A DNA stretch of 64,000 bases from G963664935 sp963664935 (GCA_963664935.2 CAXXSE010000006.1:558001-622000); one strand, 5' to 3'. Positions 25,439 to 34,348 are shown, numbered from the stretch's first letter. Numbers and translations: made by a program. Notes: generated by a model from the letters alone, not told the origin.

Positions 25439-26815
25439 ATGGCTACCACCAACAGTTCCGCGATTCCGAGACTCAAACGGCTACAAGGCCGCAATAACAA
25501 GGACGGCCAGAATACTGTTCTGGTGGTTGAAGACAGCAAATCTATCTTAAGTCTCTTGTGCGCTTATTTGGACCGGCTCGAGGGAATCAATGTGATTTCC
25601 GCCACCTCCATGGCTGAAGCGGAAGCGTTATTAACAGAGCATGGACAACAAATATTTTGCGCGGTGTTAGACCTTAATCTCCCCGATGCACCGAATGGCG
25701 AAGTAGTGGATTTGGTACAAGGACATGGAATTCCCGTGGTAGTGCTAACCGGTTCGGTTGACGAATCATTACGCAAAATGATGTTGGAAAAAAATATCGT
25801 TAAATACGTGGTCAAACGCCATACTACCGAACTTGAAAATGTCACCTATATCGTCGGACGAATTTTCGAGAACCAGGATATCAAAATTCTCATCGTGGAT
25901 GACTCCCCGAGTTTCCGGTCGTACCTTATTAGTCTGCTGGATACTTATCGGTACTCCACGTTGACCGCGGGTAACGGCAAGGAAGCACTAAAGGTATTAA
26001 AACAGCACCCGGACATTTCGTTGGTCATTACCGACTACAACATGCCGGAAATGAATGGTTTAGAACTTATCGAGGCGATACGGCTTGACTACAGGCGGGA
26101 AGAATTAGCCGTGATTGGTGTCACCGATGTTACCAAACCCGGCGTATCGGTTCGCTTATTGCAGTCGGGCGCTAACGATTTCCTATCCAAGCCTTTCGAA
26201 ATTGAAGAACTCTATTGCCGAGTGACGCAAAATACCAACATGATCGGCTACGTGCGGGAGATACGCGATCTGGCTACCCGGGATTATCTCACAAAAGTCT
26301 ACAACCGCCGGCATCTCTTTGATATGGGTGAAGTTCTATATGCCAATGCTAAACGCGGCAATGTCATATTAGCCGCGGCTTTGATCGATGCCGACCATTT
26401 TAAGGCGATCAACGATACCTACGGTCATCATATCGGTGACCAGGCGCTCATAGCCCTTGCCGGCGCTTTGACGTCGAGCTTGCGTACTTCGGATATTGTG
26501 TCCCGCTATGGTGGTGAAGAGTTTGCCTGTTTGGCAATCATAAAAAAAGAAGACGATGCGGTTCTTACTTTTGAAAGAGCTCGAAAGCGAGTCGAGGATA
26601 TCGAATTGTACGTGGAAGGCGAGCGGGTTCGAATCGCCGTCAGTATTGGAGTCACTACGAAATTAGCCGGTTCGTTGGATGAAATGCTTCAACTTGCCGA
26701 TAGTGCTGTTTATGAGGCCAAGAATAATGGGCGCAATCGTGTCGTAAGCTACGACGTATTAAACGATACGGCGGAAGAATCGAGCCAGGTTGGCGGTGAA
26801 ATTGAACTCTTTTAG
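25439..26815 (+). CDS. PleD-like double-receiver diguanylate cyclase
   Basis: 458 residues: receiver 1 (VLVVEDSKSILSLL ... VLDLNLPDAPNG), receiver 2 (ILIVDDSPSFRSYL ... ITDYNMPEMNG, FLSKPFE) and a GGDEF domain with the active motif RYGGEEF and metal-binding DADHFKAINDTYGH. Phosphorylation should activate c-di-GMP synthesis by dimerisation, as known for PleD. It is one of the few c-di-GMP genes here that is intact. ATG 25439 lacks a strong ribosome-binding site. Confidence 0.92.
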   Translation: MATTNSSAIPRLKRLQGRNNKDGQNTVLVVEDSKSILSLLCAYLDRLEGINVISATSMAEAEALLTEHGQQIFCAVLDLNLPDAPNGEVVDLVQGHGIPVVVLTGSVDESLRKMMLEKNIVKYVVKRHTTELENVTYIVGRIFENQDIKILIVDDSPSFRSYLISLLDTYRYSTLTAGNGKEALKVLKQHPDISLVITDYNMPEMNGLELIEAIRLDYRREELAVIGVTDVTKPGVSVRLLQSGANDFLSKPFEIEELYCRVTQNTNMIGYVREIRDLATRDYLTKVYNRRHLFDMGEVLYANAKRGNVILAAALIDADHFKAINDTYGHHIGDQALIALAGALTSSLRTSDIVSRYGGEEFACLAIIKKEDDAVLTFERARKRVEDIELYVEGERVRIAVSIGVTTKLAGSLDEMLQLADSAVYEAKNNGRNRVVSYDVLNDTAEESSQVGGEIELF

Positions 26816-26832
26816 TTAGACCCACCGACATC

Positions 26833-26875
26833 GGTTAACAGTTTATAAAAACTGGAAACACGGAGGAATCCACGT
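26833..26875 (+). repeat. Degenerate heptamer repeat with leader-like sequence
   Basis: GGTTAAC, AGTTTAT and then AAAAACTGGAAACACGGAGG match the forward heptamer block plus the following leader at 28813 and 36105. No downstream inverse block is seen before the RNA leader at 27023. It suggests a decayed copy of the repeat unit described for the chemotaxis spacers. Confidence 0.5.
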
Positions 26876-27022
26876 TTGCTACATTGAACCTAATATCTAT
26901 AGCACAAAAGAAGGTAGAAAAACCCCCGGATAAATCTTTTTTTGGTGCTATCTTTTGAGGTACGTCAACTTTCCCTGTTATGAATCGGATCGGGTTCAGC
27001 TCAGCTGAAGTTTGGACGTGCT

Positions 27023-27137
27023 GATTAATGTTCGGGGCATTAATCGACCTTGTCGTGCAGGATATAGACCTGCAAGTTGAAGGCTCAGAAACCGGTACGA
27101 TTTTTTTTAAGTCGTACCGGTTGCCGAGCTTTTTTTT
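27023..27137 (+). promoter_or_regulatory. Structured RNA leader with terminator, copy C
   Basis: Same architecture as 11507-11613 and 13711-13820. The first hairpin is GATTAATG/CATTAATC (27023-27030, 27038-27045). The two-part stem pairs CCTT (27048-27051) with AAGG (27080-27083) and TGCAGG (27056-27061) with CCTGCA (27069-27074). The terminator pairs GCTC and AACCGGTACGA with TCGTACCGGTT and GAGC, followed by eight T. The MCP-like gene starts 26 bases beyond the T-run. An open frame through this element from 27028 is not taken as coding. Confidence 0.65.
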
Positions 27138-27162
27138 AGAGATTGAAAAGGTTCAAAAAATA

Positions 27163-28419
27163 ATGGAAATCAAAAACAGCGACCTTGTACCATCGAATTT
27201 CACGATAAAAATGCACGAAATATGGCTATGGCCTAGTGGTATGAGCGTCATGGCCATCGGGTTTTTATTTGTCGATGCGAACGGTATTTCACTTGCGGTG
27301 CTTTGCGTTTTGGCGGTGGCATCCGGTATCGGTTGTGGTCTAGGGTTCAAACGAATCGTAGATTCGCTTCGGAATGAGGTGCGGGAAGCCGTTAATGTTC
27401 AGAATCATGATTGCAAACAAGATCCCGAGCAATACGTGCTAGGTTTGGAACGGCTTTGCGGACAGGCATTCCCGATCTGGTCGAAGCAGATTACAACGTG
27501 TACCGATAAGCTTGATAAAGAAATATCGGACATTTCATCGTCATTTTCATCGATTGTGGAAAATTTTGACCGGCTCATAAAATCGTCGCGTAACAATATT
27601 CTTAAAGTTGTCGGGAATACCGGCGAACAAGAACCGGTGCAAGACGTTTCCGTGGAAAGTGTTGATATACGAAGTGATATTCATGGTATTTCGAATTCTC
27701 TAAAGTCGATTTTCAATTCCAAGGAAATCGTTCTTTCCGATATCCGGGCATTGGAGCCGTTATCGGAGAAACTTGAGAGAATGGCGCGTAATGTCGGGGA
27801 CATCGGTAAACAGACCAATCTTCTGGCGCTTAACGCCGCCATCGAAGCCGCGCGTGCGGGAGAGGCGGGAAGGGGCTTTTCGGTGGTCGCCGATGAAGTT
27901 CGGCGGCTGGCCACGAACTCGGCGGAAATTGCCGGCGAGATGATTGAACAAGCCAACGCGATTCAATCCGCGATCGCCCTAACCACGCAGACGGCGGAAC
28001 AATCCGCCGAGCAGGAATCCAAAATCATAGTCGATTCGGAAGCAATACTGGCGAATATGCTTGAGCGTTACGATTTCACCCTGCAAACACTGACTGAATC
28101 GTCCAACCAATTGGCCCAGGTCGGCAGCGATTTTCATGGCGATATTAACAATGCCCTGGTGGCATTGCAGTTCCAGGATCGAATTTGTCAGATACTGGGA
28201 AATCTGAAAACCAACCTGGATAACACCAATGAAAAATTGTGCGCGGCCGAATGCGCCTACGCCGCCGACCCCCTTATTAGCCCTGAAAATGCTGAACTTT
28301 GGTTGCAGGAAATGAAACTTGAATACACCACCGGCGAAGAACGTAGAAACTATCACGATATCCAAGGTACTTCCTCCATCGAAAAGGAAGTCGATCAAGG
28401 GAAAGTTACATTTTTTTGA
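27163..28419 (+). CDS. Methyl-accepting chemotaxis-like protein
   Basis: Start chosen at ATG 27163 (MEIKNSDLV), after the RNA leader; a longer frame from 27028 would translate the leader. There are two hydrophobic segments near the N-terminus (MSVMAIGFLFVD, LAVLCVLAVASGIGCGLGF) without a large periplasmic domain, then a signalling domain with the tip KQTNLLALNAAIEAARAGE. It should feed CheA through CheW. The C-terminal part is longer than minimal and may bind other partners. cheY follows after 9 bases. Confidence 0.85.
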   Translation: MEIKNSDLVPSNFTIKMHEIWLWPSGMSVMAIGFLFVDANGISLAVLCVLAVASGIGCGLGFKRIVDSLRNEVREAVNVQNHDCKQDPEQYVLGLERLCGQAFPIWSKQITTCTDKLDKEISDISSSFSSIVENFDRLIKSSRNNILKVVGNTGEQEPVQDVSVESVDIRSDIHGISNSLKSIFNSKEIVLSDIRALEPLSEKLERMARNVGDIGKQTNLLALNAAIEAARAGEAGRGFSVVADEVRRLATNSAEIAGEMIEQANAIQSAIALTTQTAEQSAEQESKIIVDSEAILANMLERYDFTLQTLTESSNQLAQVGSDFHGDINNALVALQFQDRICQILGNLKTNLDNTNEKLCAAECAYAADPLISPENAELWLQEMKLEYTTGEERRNYHDIQGTSSIEKEVDQGKVTFF

Positions 28420-28428
28420 GGAATTGCA

Positions 28429-28797
28429 ATGTCCAAAACCATTTTAGTTGTAGACGATTCATCATCAGTACGCATGGTCGTTGGTACCGCACTTAAAGGC
28501 GCGGGTTATAACGTCATCGATGCATGCGATGGTAAAGACGCTTTGACCAAGCTCAACGGCGAAAAAATTCATTTAATCGTCAGCGATGTGAATATGCCGA
28601 ACATGGATGGGATAACGTTTGTCAAGGAAGTCAAAAAGCTGGCGAATTACAAATTTACGCCGATTTGTATGCTCACAACCGAATCCGAACAAAGCAAAAT
28701 GGCCGAAGGCAAGGCGGCCGGGGCCAAAGCCTGGATTGTAAAACCGTTTCAACCGCCCAAGTTGCTGGCGGCAGTGGAAAAGCTTGTTTTGCCTTAA
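28429..28797 (+). CDS. cheY: Chemotaxis response regulator CheY
   Basis: A receiver-only protein of 122 residues: TILVVDDSSSVRMVV, phospho-acceptor D in IVSDVNMPNMDG, the Thr switch in CMLTTESE and Lys in WIVKPFQ. A GAGGA site lies before ATG 28429. First gene of the run cheY-STAS-cheA-MCP-cheW-cheR-cheD-cheB-MCP-cheV. Intact. Confidence 0.93.
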   Translation: MSKTILVVDDSSSVRMVVGTALKGAGYNVIDACDGKDALTKLNGEKIHLIVSDVNMPNMDGITFVKEVKKLANYKFTPICMLTTESEQSKMAEGKAAGAKAWIVKPFQPPKLLAAVEKLVLP

Positions 28798-28812
28798 AAC
28801 CTTAAAACCACG

Positions 28813-28847
28813 GGTTATCGGTTAACAGTTCACGGTTAACGGTTTAT
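28813..28847 (+). repeat. Degenerate heptamer block, forward orientation
   Basis: Five units in exact 7-bp register: GGTTATC, GGTTAAC, AGTTCAC, GGTTAAC, GGTTTAT. It is followed by AAAAGAAGGAAGCATGAGG and an ATGAGTAC, which resemble the leader and start of the four-helix-bundle gene at 34643. The inverse partner is the array at 28888-29042. Confidence 0.8.
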
Positions 28848-28887
28848 AAAAGAAGGAAGCATGAGGAACGCATGAGTACTAATTTGA

Positions 28888-29042
28888 GATAACTGATAAC
28901 TGATAACTGATAACTGATAACTGATAACTGATAACTGATAACTGATAACTGATAACTGATAACTGATAACTGATAACTGATAACTGATAACTGATAACTG
29001 ATAACTGATAACTGATAACTGATAACTGATAACTGATAACCG
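28888..29042 (-). repeat. TAACTGA heptamer array
   Basis: About 22 near-perfect tandem copies of the 7-bp unit TAACTGA, ending directly before the STAS gene start at 29050. The plus strand has TAA and TGA in all three frames; the minus strand is open in all frames, giving a false repetitive YQLSVIS protein. It leaves no room for a normal ribosome-binding site. Such arrays are described, to my knowledge, for marine Beggiatoaceae. Confidence 0.95.
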
Positions 29043-29049
29043 ATTTCCA

Positions 29050-29373
29050 ATGACCATTAAAAAACTTAAAGACAGCAAAAAACATCCCGGTCTTTGCCGG
29101 CTACGCATCGATGGCGATATGACCATCTACACGGCGGAACGGACCAAGCAAGATTTGCTCCCCCATATTGACGATTACCAGGTATTTGATTTGGACCTTG
29201 CCAAAGTCAACGAAATCGCTACAGCGGGTCTTCAGATCTTGCTGTTGTTGAAACGGAAAGCCGATCAATCAAAGCGCGTGGTACACCTGTCGAAGTGCAG
29301 CCAAGCGGTGCGGGAGCTGCTCGGTTTGTATCATCTACAGAGCTGGTTTGACGAACAACCAGCTGTACAATAA
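29050..29373 (+). CDS. STAS-domain protein
   Basis: 107 residues with the STAS fold pattern: LCRLRIDGDMTIYTAERTKQ, a core LDLAKVNEIATAGLQILLLL (in anti-sigma-factor antagonists the Ser before the AGLQ-like stretch is phosphorylated; here it is ATAG with Thr) and a C-terminal helix. Such proteins occur in some chemotaxis clusters with unclear role. The ATG follows 8 bases after the heptamer array without a ribosome-binding site; coupling to cheY is unlikely because of the array. Confidence 0.85.
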   Translation: MTIKKLKDSKKHPGLCRLRIDGDMTIYTAERTKQDLLPHIDDYQVFDLDLAKVNEIATAGLQILLLLKRKADQSKRVVHLSKCSQAVRELLGLYHLQSWFDEQPAVQ

Positions 29374-29397
29374 TCGTAAACCCAGGGGGACGCATAA

Positions 29398-31635
29398 ATG
29401 ACTATGGATCCAGGATTACAAGCCTTTGCGGTAGAATCCCGCGAGTTGTTGGAAGAGATGGAGGATTTGCTGCTCCAGCTTGAGGATCAACCTGAGGATG
29501 CCGATATCATCAACGAGCTGTTTCGCGCGGTTCACACCATAAAATGTGCTTCGGGGATGTTTGGATTCGACGCGGTCGTCGAATTCACCCACCTTGGGGA
29601 AAGCGTTATGGGCCGGTTGCGGGATTCGGAAATCAAGGCAACCGACGAATTGCTGACCTTACTGTTGGCGTCGAAAGATCATATCGCATTATTAGTGGAT
29701 GTGGCTTTGGATGGTGATGGGAATTTAAGCGAGGAAAGTATTGCATCCGGAAAATCCCTGTCCGCGCAGCTTGAGCTTTATTTGCACGATACTCTCGATG
29801 GGTCCGCGGACGCCTTGGGAAAAACCCCCGAGGTGATGGCGGAGACGGATAATCCGGATGGGCCAAAAGTCGAAAACGCTTACTGGCATATTTCGCTGCG
29901 TTTCGGCAATGATGTGCTTCGTAATGGCATGGATCCATCCTCGTTCATCCGCTATCTCGAAACCATCGGCGACATTGTCAGTTTAGTCCTCGTGGACGAC
30001 AATATGCCGGCGCCTAACGACATGGATGCCGAGAGTTGCTATCTCGGGTTTGAGATCGACCTTAACAGCGAAGCCAATAAGGAAGATATCGAAGCGGTAT
30101 TCGAATTTGTCCAGGACGATTGCGTCATTCATATCCTCCCCCCCCCCCACAGTTACGTCGCCCGGTATGTTGAACTGATCGAGGGACTCCCCGAGCAAAA
30201 TTATCAGATTGGCGAAATGCTGGTGCGCAGCCGCGCCCTGACCGAGCGCGAACTCGCCGAAATCTTAAAGGAACAGAAACAGCAGCAGGTCGAAGCCGAA
30301 CAGCAAGGCGAGGAGCATCCACAACCCTTTGGCGAGCTGGCGGTCAAACAGGGCGTCGTCGAAAAGCCGGTGGTCGAGGCCGCGCTCGACAAACAAAAAA
30401 CCATCAAAAAACATCAGTCCGAGGAAAATCAAATTGTCCGGGTGAATGCGGACAATCTGGAAGAACTCATTAATCTGGTGGGCGAATTAGTGATATCGGG
30501 GGCTAACACTCATTTATTAGCCCGCCAGTCGGGTGACAGCCGGTTGACCGACGCCACCGAGAATATGTCGGTCCTGGTGGAGGAAATTCGCGATACCACA
30601 TTAGGCCTGCGGATGGTCCAGATTGGACAAACGTTTAATCGATTTCGACGCGTTGTCCGCGAGGTCAGCCGGGAAATGGGCAAGGAGATCGAACTCATCA
30701 TCGGCGGTGGCGATACCGAGCTGGATAAAACGGTGGTCGACAAAATGGCCGACCCGTTGATGCATTTGGTGCGCAACGCGATTGACCATGGCATCGAAGC
30801 GCCGCAATCGCGTACCGAATCGGGTAAACCCAGTGTGGGTACGGTGAGTCTTAAAGCCTATCACGATTCGGGCAGTATCGTGATCGAAATTTCTGACGAT
30901 GGACATGGTTTATCGAAGGACAGGATTTTTGCCAAAGCGGTGGAGAAAGGCCTGATTAACGCCAGCACATCGCTTAGCGATCAAGAAATCTACCGGCTTA
31001 TTTTCGAACCCGGGTTTTCCACGGTGGAGCAAGTGACCAATCTTTCGGGTCGTGGCGTCGGTATGGACGTGGTGCGGCGCAACATTGAGGCATTACGGGG
31101 CCAGGTTGAGGTTGAGAGCACGCTTGGAAAGGGGTCTAAATTTACCATCCGGTTACCGCTGACCCTGGCGATTATCGATGGTTTTCTTGTGCAAGTCGGA
31201 AAATCATCCTATGTGATACCCCTGGATATGGTGGATGAGTGCGTGGAATTCAACGAAGCCGCCAACGAAACCTACGAAAACAGTCACCATATTAATCTTC
31301 GCGGGAAAGTACTCCCCTACGTCAGATTGGCCGAATTATTCAATGTCCCCCGCACCGCTTCGAAGGGCGGCAAAAAGCGGGAAAATATCGTCGTGACTCG
31401 GTTTGCCGGCCAAAAAGCGGGACTGGTCGTCGATGACTTGCTGGGCGAGTACCAGACCGTGATTAAACCCCTGGGCAAAGTCTTCGAGAATTTGAAGGGG
31501 TTGAGCGGCGCGACCATTCTGGGTAGCGGCGAGGTGGCGATGATCGTGGATGTTCCAGCCTTGGTGTCGACGGTTTCTTCGCACAACACCCAGCGTTTGG
31601 AATCCAATTTAAACGGTGGAGGGAAACCGCATTAG
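29398..31635 (+). CDS. cheA: Chemotaxis histidine kinase CheA
   Basis: 745 residues. Hpt domain with phospho-acceptor His46 (FRAVHTIKCASGMFG, the usual Gly after Lys is Cys), a linker of about 250 residues rich in acidic groups, dimerisation domain near 345-420, ATPase with N-box HLVRNAIDHGIE, G1 DDGHGL, G2 GRGVGMDVV, and the CheW-like regulatory domain at the end. A run of 11 C (30138-30148, translated LPPPH) lies between Hpt and catalytic core. GGGGG before ATG 29398 may serve as ribosome-binding site. Intact frame. Confidence 0.95.
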   Translation: MTMDPGLQAFAVESRELLEEMEDLLLQLEDQPEDADIINELFRAVHTIKCASGMFGFDAVVEFTHLGESVMGRLRDSEIKATDELLTLLLASKDHIALLVDVALDGDGNLSEESIASGKSLSAQLELYLHDTLDGSADALGKTPEVMAETDNPDGPKVENAYWHISLRFGNDVLRNGMDPSSFIRYLETIGDIVSLVLVDDNMPAPNDMDAESCYLGFEIDLNSEANKEDIEAVFEFVQDDCVIHILPPPHSYVARYVELIEGLPEQNYQIGEMLVRSRALTERELAEILKEQKQQQVEAEQQGEEHPQPFGELAVKQGVVEKPVVEAALDKQKTIKKHQSEENQIVRVNADNLEELINLVGELVISGANTHLLARQSGDSRLTDATENMSVLVEEIRDTTLGLRMVQIGQTFNRFRRVVREVSREMGKEIELIIGGGDTELDKTVVDKMADPLMHLVRNAIDHGIEAPQSRTESGKPSVGTVSLKAYHDSGSIVIEISDDGHGLSKDRIFAKAVEKGLINASTSLSDQEIYRLIFEPGFSTVEQVTNLSGRGVGMDVVRRNIEALRGQVEVESTLGKGSKFTIRLPLTLAIIDGFLVQVGKSSYVIPLDMVDECVEFNEAANETYENSHHINLRGKVLPYVRLAELFNVPRTASKGGKKRENIVVTRFAGQKAGLVVDDLLGEYQTVIKPLGKVFENLKGLSGATILGSGEVAMIVDVPALVSTVSSHNTQRLESNLNGGGKPH

Positions 31636-31644
31636 GGGTTTTAG

Positions 31645-31802
31645 GGTTATCAGTTATCGGTTCACGGTTAATGAAAACGGGAGACATGACGAAGTTATGA
31701 GCACCACGTTCGAAGAATTGGAAGTCTGGAAAAAGTCTTGTCAGTTTTTTGTTTATGATTCTTTTAAAAAACCGTTAACTGTCAACCGGTAACCGTGAAC
31801 GG
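31645..31802 (+). repeat. Inverted heptamer pair enclosing a four-helix-bundle gene remnant
   Basis: Forward units at 31645-31672 (GGTTATC, AGTTATC, GGTTCAC, GGTTAAT) and inverse units at 31774-31801 (GTTAACT, GTCAACC, GGTAACC, GTGAACG). Between them ATGAGCACCACGTTCGAAGA (31697 on) reads MSTTFEELEVWKKSCQ, nearly the first 16 residues of the protein at 34643, then breaks off. So this spacer is a deleted copy of the unit that carries that gene. The rest of 31803-31939 shows nothing but the region before the MCP. Confidence 0.75.
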
Positions 31803-31939
31803 TATTTTAAAATGAGTAAATCAGGAGAAGGGGGCGATTGAGGTAGGGATAACGAACTAATTCGTTGTTTGGTTTCCTGCCATTTAAAACGAATTATTCC
31901 ATAAAGTTAGTTTTGTAGAAGTCATGAGGGGTAAAAATT

Positions 31940-33754
31940 ATGAAAGATGAAAAAACAGTCAAGGGCTCATCAGCTAAGGACCAGTCCAAAAATCAGGATC
32001 AATTAATGGTCGATTATAAAGGCCAGATCGAGGCCATCGGTAAATCCCAGGCGGTGATCGAGTTCAATATGGACGGCACCGTCATCATGGCCAATGACTT
32101 ATTCACCGGCACGGTGGGTTACAGTCTAGACGAAATCAAAGGTCAGCACCACAGTATGTTTGTTGAACCTGAATACAAGAACAGCGCCGAGTATCGGCAG
32201 TTCTGGGAAAAGCTGAACCGGGGCGAATACGATTCGGGTGAATACAAACGTGTTGGCAAGGGCGGTAAAGAAATCTGGCTGCAGGCCTCCTACAACCCGA
32301 TTATGGATTTGAACGGCCAGCCCTTCAAAGTGGTCAAGTACGCCACCGAAATTACCGAGCAGAAGCTAGCCAATGCTGACTTTTCCGGTCAGATCAACGC
32401 CATCGGCAAGTCCCAGGCGGTGATCGAGTTCAATATGGACGGTACCGTTATCTCGGCCAATGACTTATTCACCGACACGGTGGGCTACAGTCTGGACGAA
32501 ATCAAGGGTCAGCACCACAGCATGTTCGTGGAACCGAGTTTCAAAGAGAGCACCGAGTACCGGCAGTTCTGGGAAAGGTTGAACCGGGGCGAATACGATT
32601 CGGGCGAATACAAACGCGTCGGCAAGGGCGGCAAGGAAATCTGGCTGCAGGCCTCCTACAACTCGATTATGGATTTGAACGGCCAGCCCTTCAAAGTGGT
32701 TAAATACGCTACCGATATTACCGAGCAGACCATTAATAACGAGGAAAATAAACGGCTCTTGAAAGCGGCCAACGAAATTTTGTCCACAATTTCACAAGGG
32801 GATTTGACCGCGAGGCTCGATTCGGATTATCAAAGCGAATTCGTGGGAATCAAGGACAGCATTAATGCTATGGTTAACAAACTCTCGGAGGTATTGACCA
32901 ACGTCAACACCAATGTGAGTTCGATCGCCAATTCATCGGAAGAAGTCAGTTCCACGGCGCAACCCTTAAGTCAGGGCGCCAGCGAACAGGCGGCCAGCGT
33001 CGAGGAGACCAGCGCCTCCATCGAGCAGATGAGCGCATCGATCGCCCAGAATAACGAGAACTCTAAGGTGACCAACGACATCGCCGCTAAAGCAGCATCG
33101 ACGGCGATGGAAGGGGGCGAGGCCGTGAAGGGGACCGTGGAAGCGATGAACCAGATCGCCGGCAAGATCAAGATAATCGAGGATATTTCCTACCAAACCA
33201 ATATCCTGGCGTTGAATGCAGCTATTGAGCCGCCGCGCGCCGGCGAGCACGGCAAAGGCTTTGCCGTCGTAGCCGCCGAAGTGCGCAAGCTGGCCGAGCG
33301 CAGTCAGGTGTCAGCCTCTGAGATTAGCGAATTGGCGGCCACCAGCGTGACCATCGCGGGGAAAGCCGGCGGTCTTTTGCAAGAGATCGTACCAGCAATC
33401 GACAAGACCGCGGGCTTGGTGCAGGAAATCTCGGCGGCTTCGGACGAACAAGCCAGCGGCGCCGAACAGATCTCCAAGGCCATGTCCCAGTTGGACCAAG
33501 TCACCCAGCAGAACGCGAGCTCATCGGAACAGCTGACGGCCACGGCGGAAGGGATGCGCAATCAGAGCCAGAATCTTTTAAAGCAGGTGAGTTTTTTCCG
33601 CTTAAGCCAAGCCGCGGGGGATGGACTGCCCATGGGTGATACGACAGGATTTAATCAATTCGCGAACGCCGCGCCGCAATCGGAGTTATTAAAAAAGAAG
33701 GCGGCTAACCAAAACGGTACAGTGGATAGCAGCCAGTTTAAAAAATTTGCATAG
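31940..33754 (+). CDS. Soluble PAS-PAS chemoreceptor
   Basis: 604 residues, no membrane helix. Two nearly identical PAS domains (residues about 28-145 and 150-267, nucleotide period 366 bp), a HAMP-like linker (TISQGDLTARLDSDYQSEF), then the signalling hairpin. The tip reads NILALNAAIEPPRAGEHG; the normal sequence is EAARAGE. Two prolines in this nearly invariant helical tip, which contacts CheA and CheW, are unexpected. PAS domains in such receptors often bind haem, FAD or small ligands; the Trp-rich WLQASYNPIMD segment is typical. Confidence 0.92.
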   Translation: MKDEKTVKGSSAKDQSKNQDQLMVDYKGQIEAIGKSQAVIEFNMDGTVIMANDLFTGTVGYSLDEIKGQHHSMFVEPEYKNSAEYRQFWEKLNRGEYDSGEYKRVGKGGKEIWLQASYNPIMDLNGQPFKVVKYATEITEQKLANADFSGQINAIGKSQAVIEFNMDGTVISANDLFTDTVGYSLDEIKGQHHSMFVEPSFKESTEYRQFWERLNRGEYDSGEYKRVGKGGKEIWLQASYNSIMDLNGQPFKVVKYATDITEQTINNEENKRLLKAANEILSTISQGDLTARLDSDYQSEFVGIKDSINAMVNKLSEVLTNVNTNVSSIANSSEEVSSTAQPLSQGASEQAASVEETSASIEQMSASIAQNNENSKVTNDIAAKAASTAMEGGEAVKGTVEAMNQIAGKIKIIEDISYQTNILALNAAIEPPRAGEHGKGFAVVAAEVRKLAERSQVSASEISELAATSVTIAGKAGGLLQEIVPAIDKTAGLVQEISAASDEQASGAEQISKAMSQLDQVTQQNASSSEQLTATAEGMRNQSQNLLKQVSFFRLSQAAGDGLPMGDTTGFNQFANAAPQSELLKKKAANQNGTVDSSQFKKFA

Positions 33755-33763
33755 GAGAGGGCC

Positions 33764-34348
33764 ATGGCTCAGTTAAACGCACAAGTTAAGGCGGAAGCCG
33801 ACTACGGAGAGGTTTCGGGTCAAGCCACGGACGATGCCCACCAGTTCCTGACCTTTGAGCTGGTGGGTGAGGTTTACGCCATCGATATTATGCATATCCG
33901 TGAGATTATCGATTACGGCAATATCACGGCGGTTCCGATGGTCCCGGACTTTATTGCCGGGGTGATCAATCTTCGGGGCAGCGTGGTGCCGGTGATCGAT
34001 TTGGCGACCCGGTTCTGGGGTCAATCCACCGAAATCACCAAACGCACCAGTATCGTTATCATCGAATTGAGCGATAGCGACCAATCGCTGGAAATTGGGG
34101 TGATCGTCGATATTGTCAATGAAGTGCTGGACATTCCGTCGGAGGATATTGAACCCACGCCAAGCTTTGGCGCCAGCATACGCACCGATTTTATCGCTGG
34201 AATGGGAAAGGTCGATGGAAAATTTATGATCCTGCTGGATGTGAACCGGGTATTGTCGCTCGATGAATTGGCGGCGGCGGAACACGTTCAACACGACTCG
34301 AGGGTTACGGTGACGAATGATGCGGAAGAGATTACCGATGCCGCTTGA
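33764..34348 (+). CDS. cheW: Chemotaxis coupling protein CheW
   Basis: 194 residues. CheW domain with FLTFELVGEVYAIDIMHIRE, PDFIAGVINLRGSVVPVIDL and the C-terminal MGKVDGKFMILLDVNRVLS. It links the receptors to CheA. It follows the receptor gene after 9 bases with GGAGAGGG as ribosome-binding site. It has extra residues at both ends against the 150-170 residue norm. Intact. Confidence 0.95.
   Translation: MAQLNAQVKAEADYGEVSGQATDDAHQFLTFELVGEVYAIDIMHIREIIDYGNITAVPMVPDFIAGVINLRGSVVPVIDLATRFWGQSTEITKRTSIVIIELSDSDQSLEIGVIVDIVNEVLDIPSEDIEPTPSFGASIRTDFIAGMGKVDGKFMILLDVNRVLSLDELAAAEHVQHDSRVTVTNDAEEITDAA

Noticed and set aside
27028..27162. MCP start at ATG 27028
   Set aside because: The added 45 residues would translate the structured leader and its terminator; ATG 27163 gives a normal protein start.
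28836..29126. Minus-strand proteins made of YQLSVIS repeats
   Set aside because: They are read from the TAACTGA array, which is open in all three frames on that strand; no start signals or family support. The same holds for 34990-35250.
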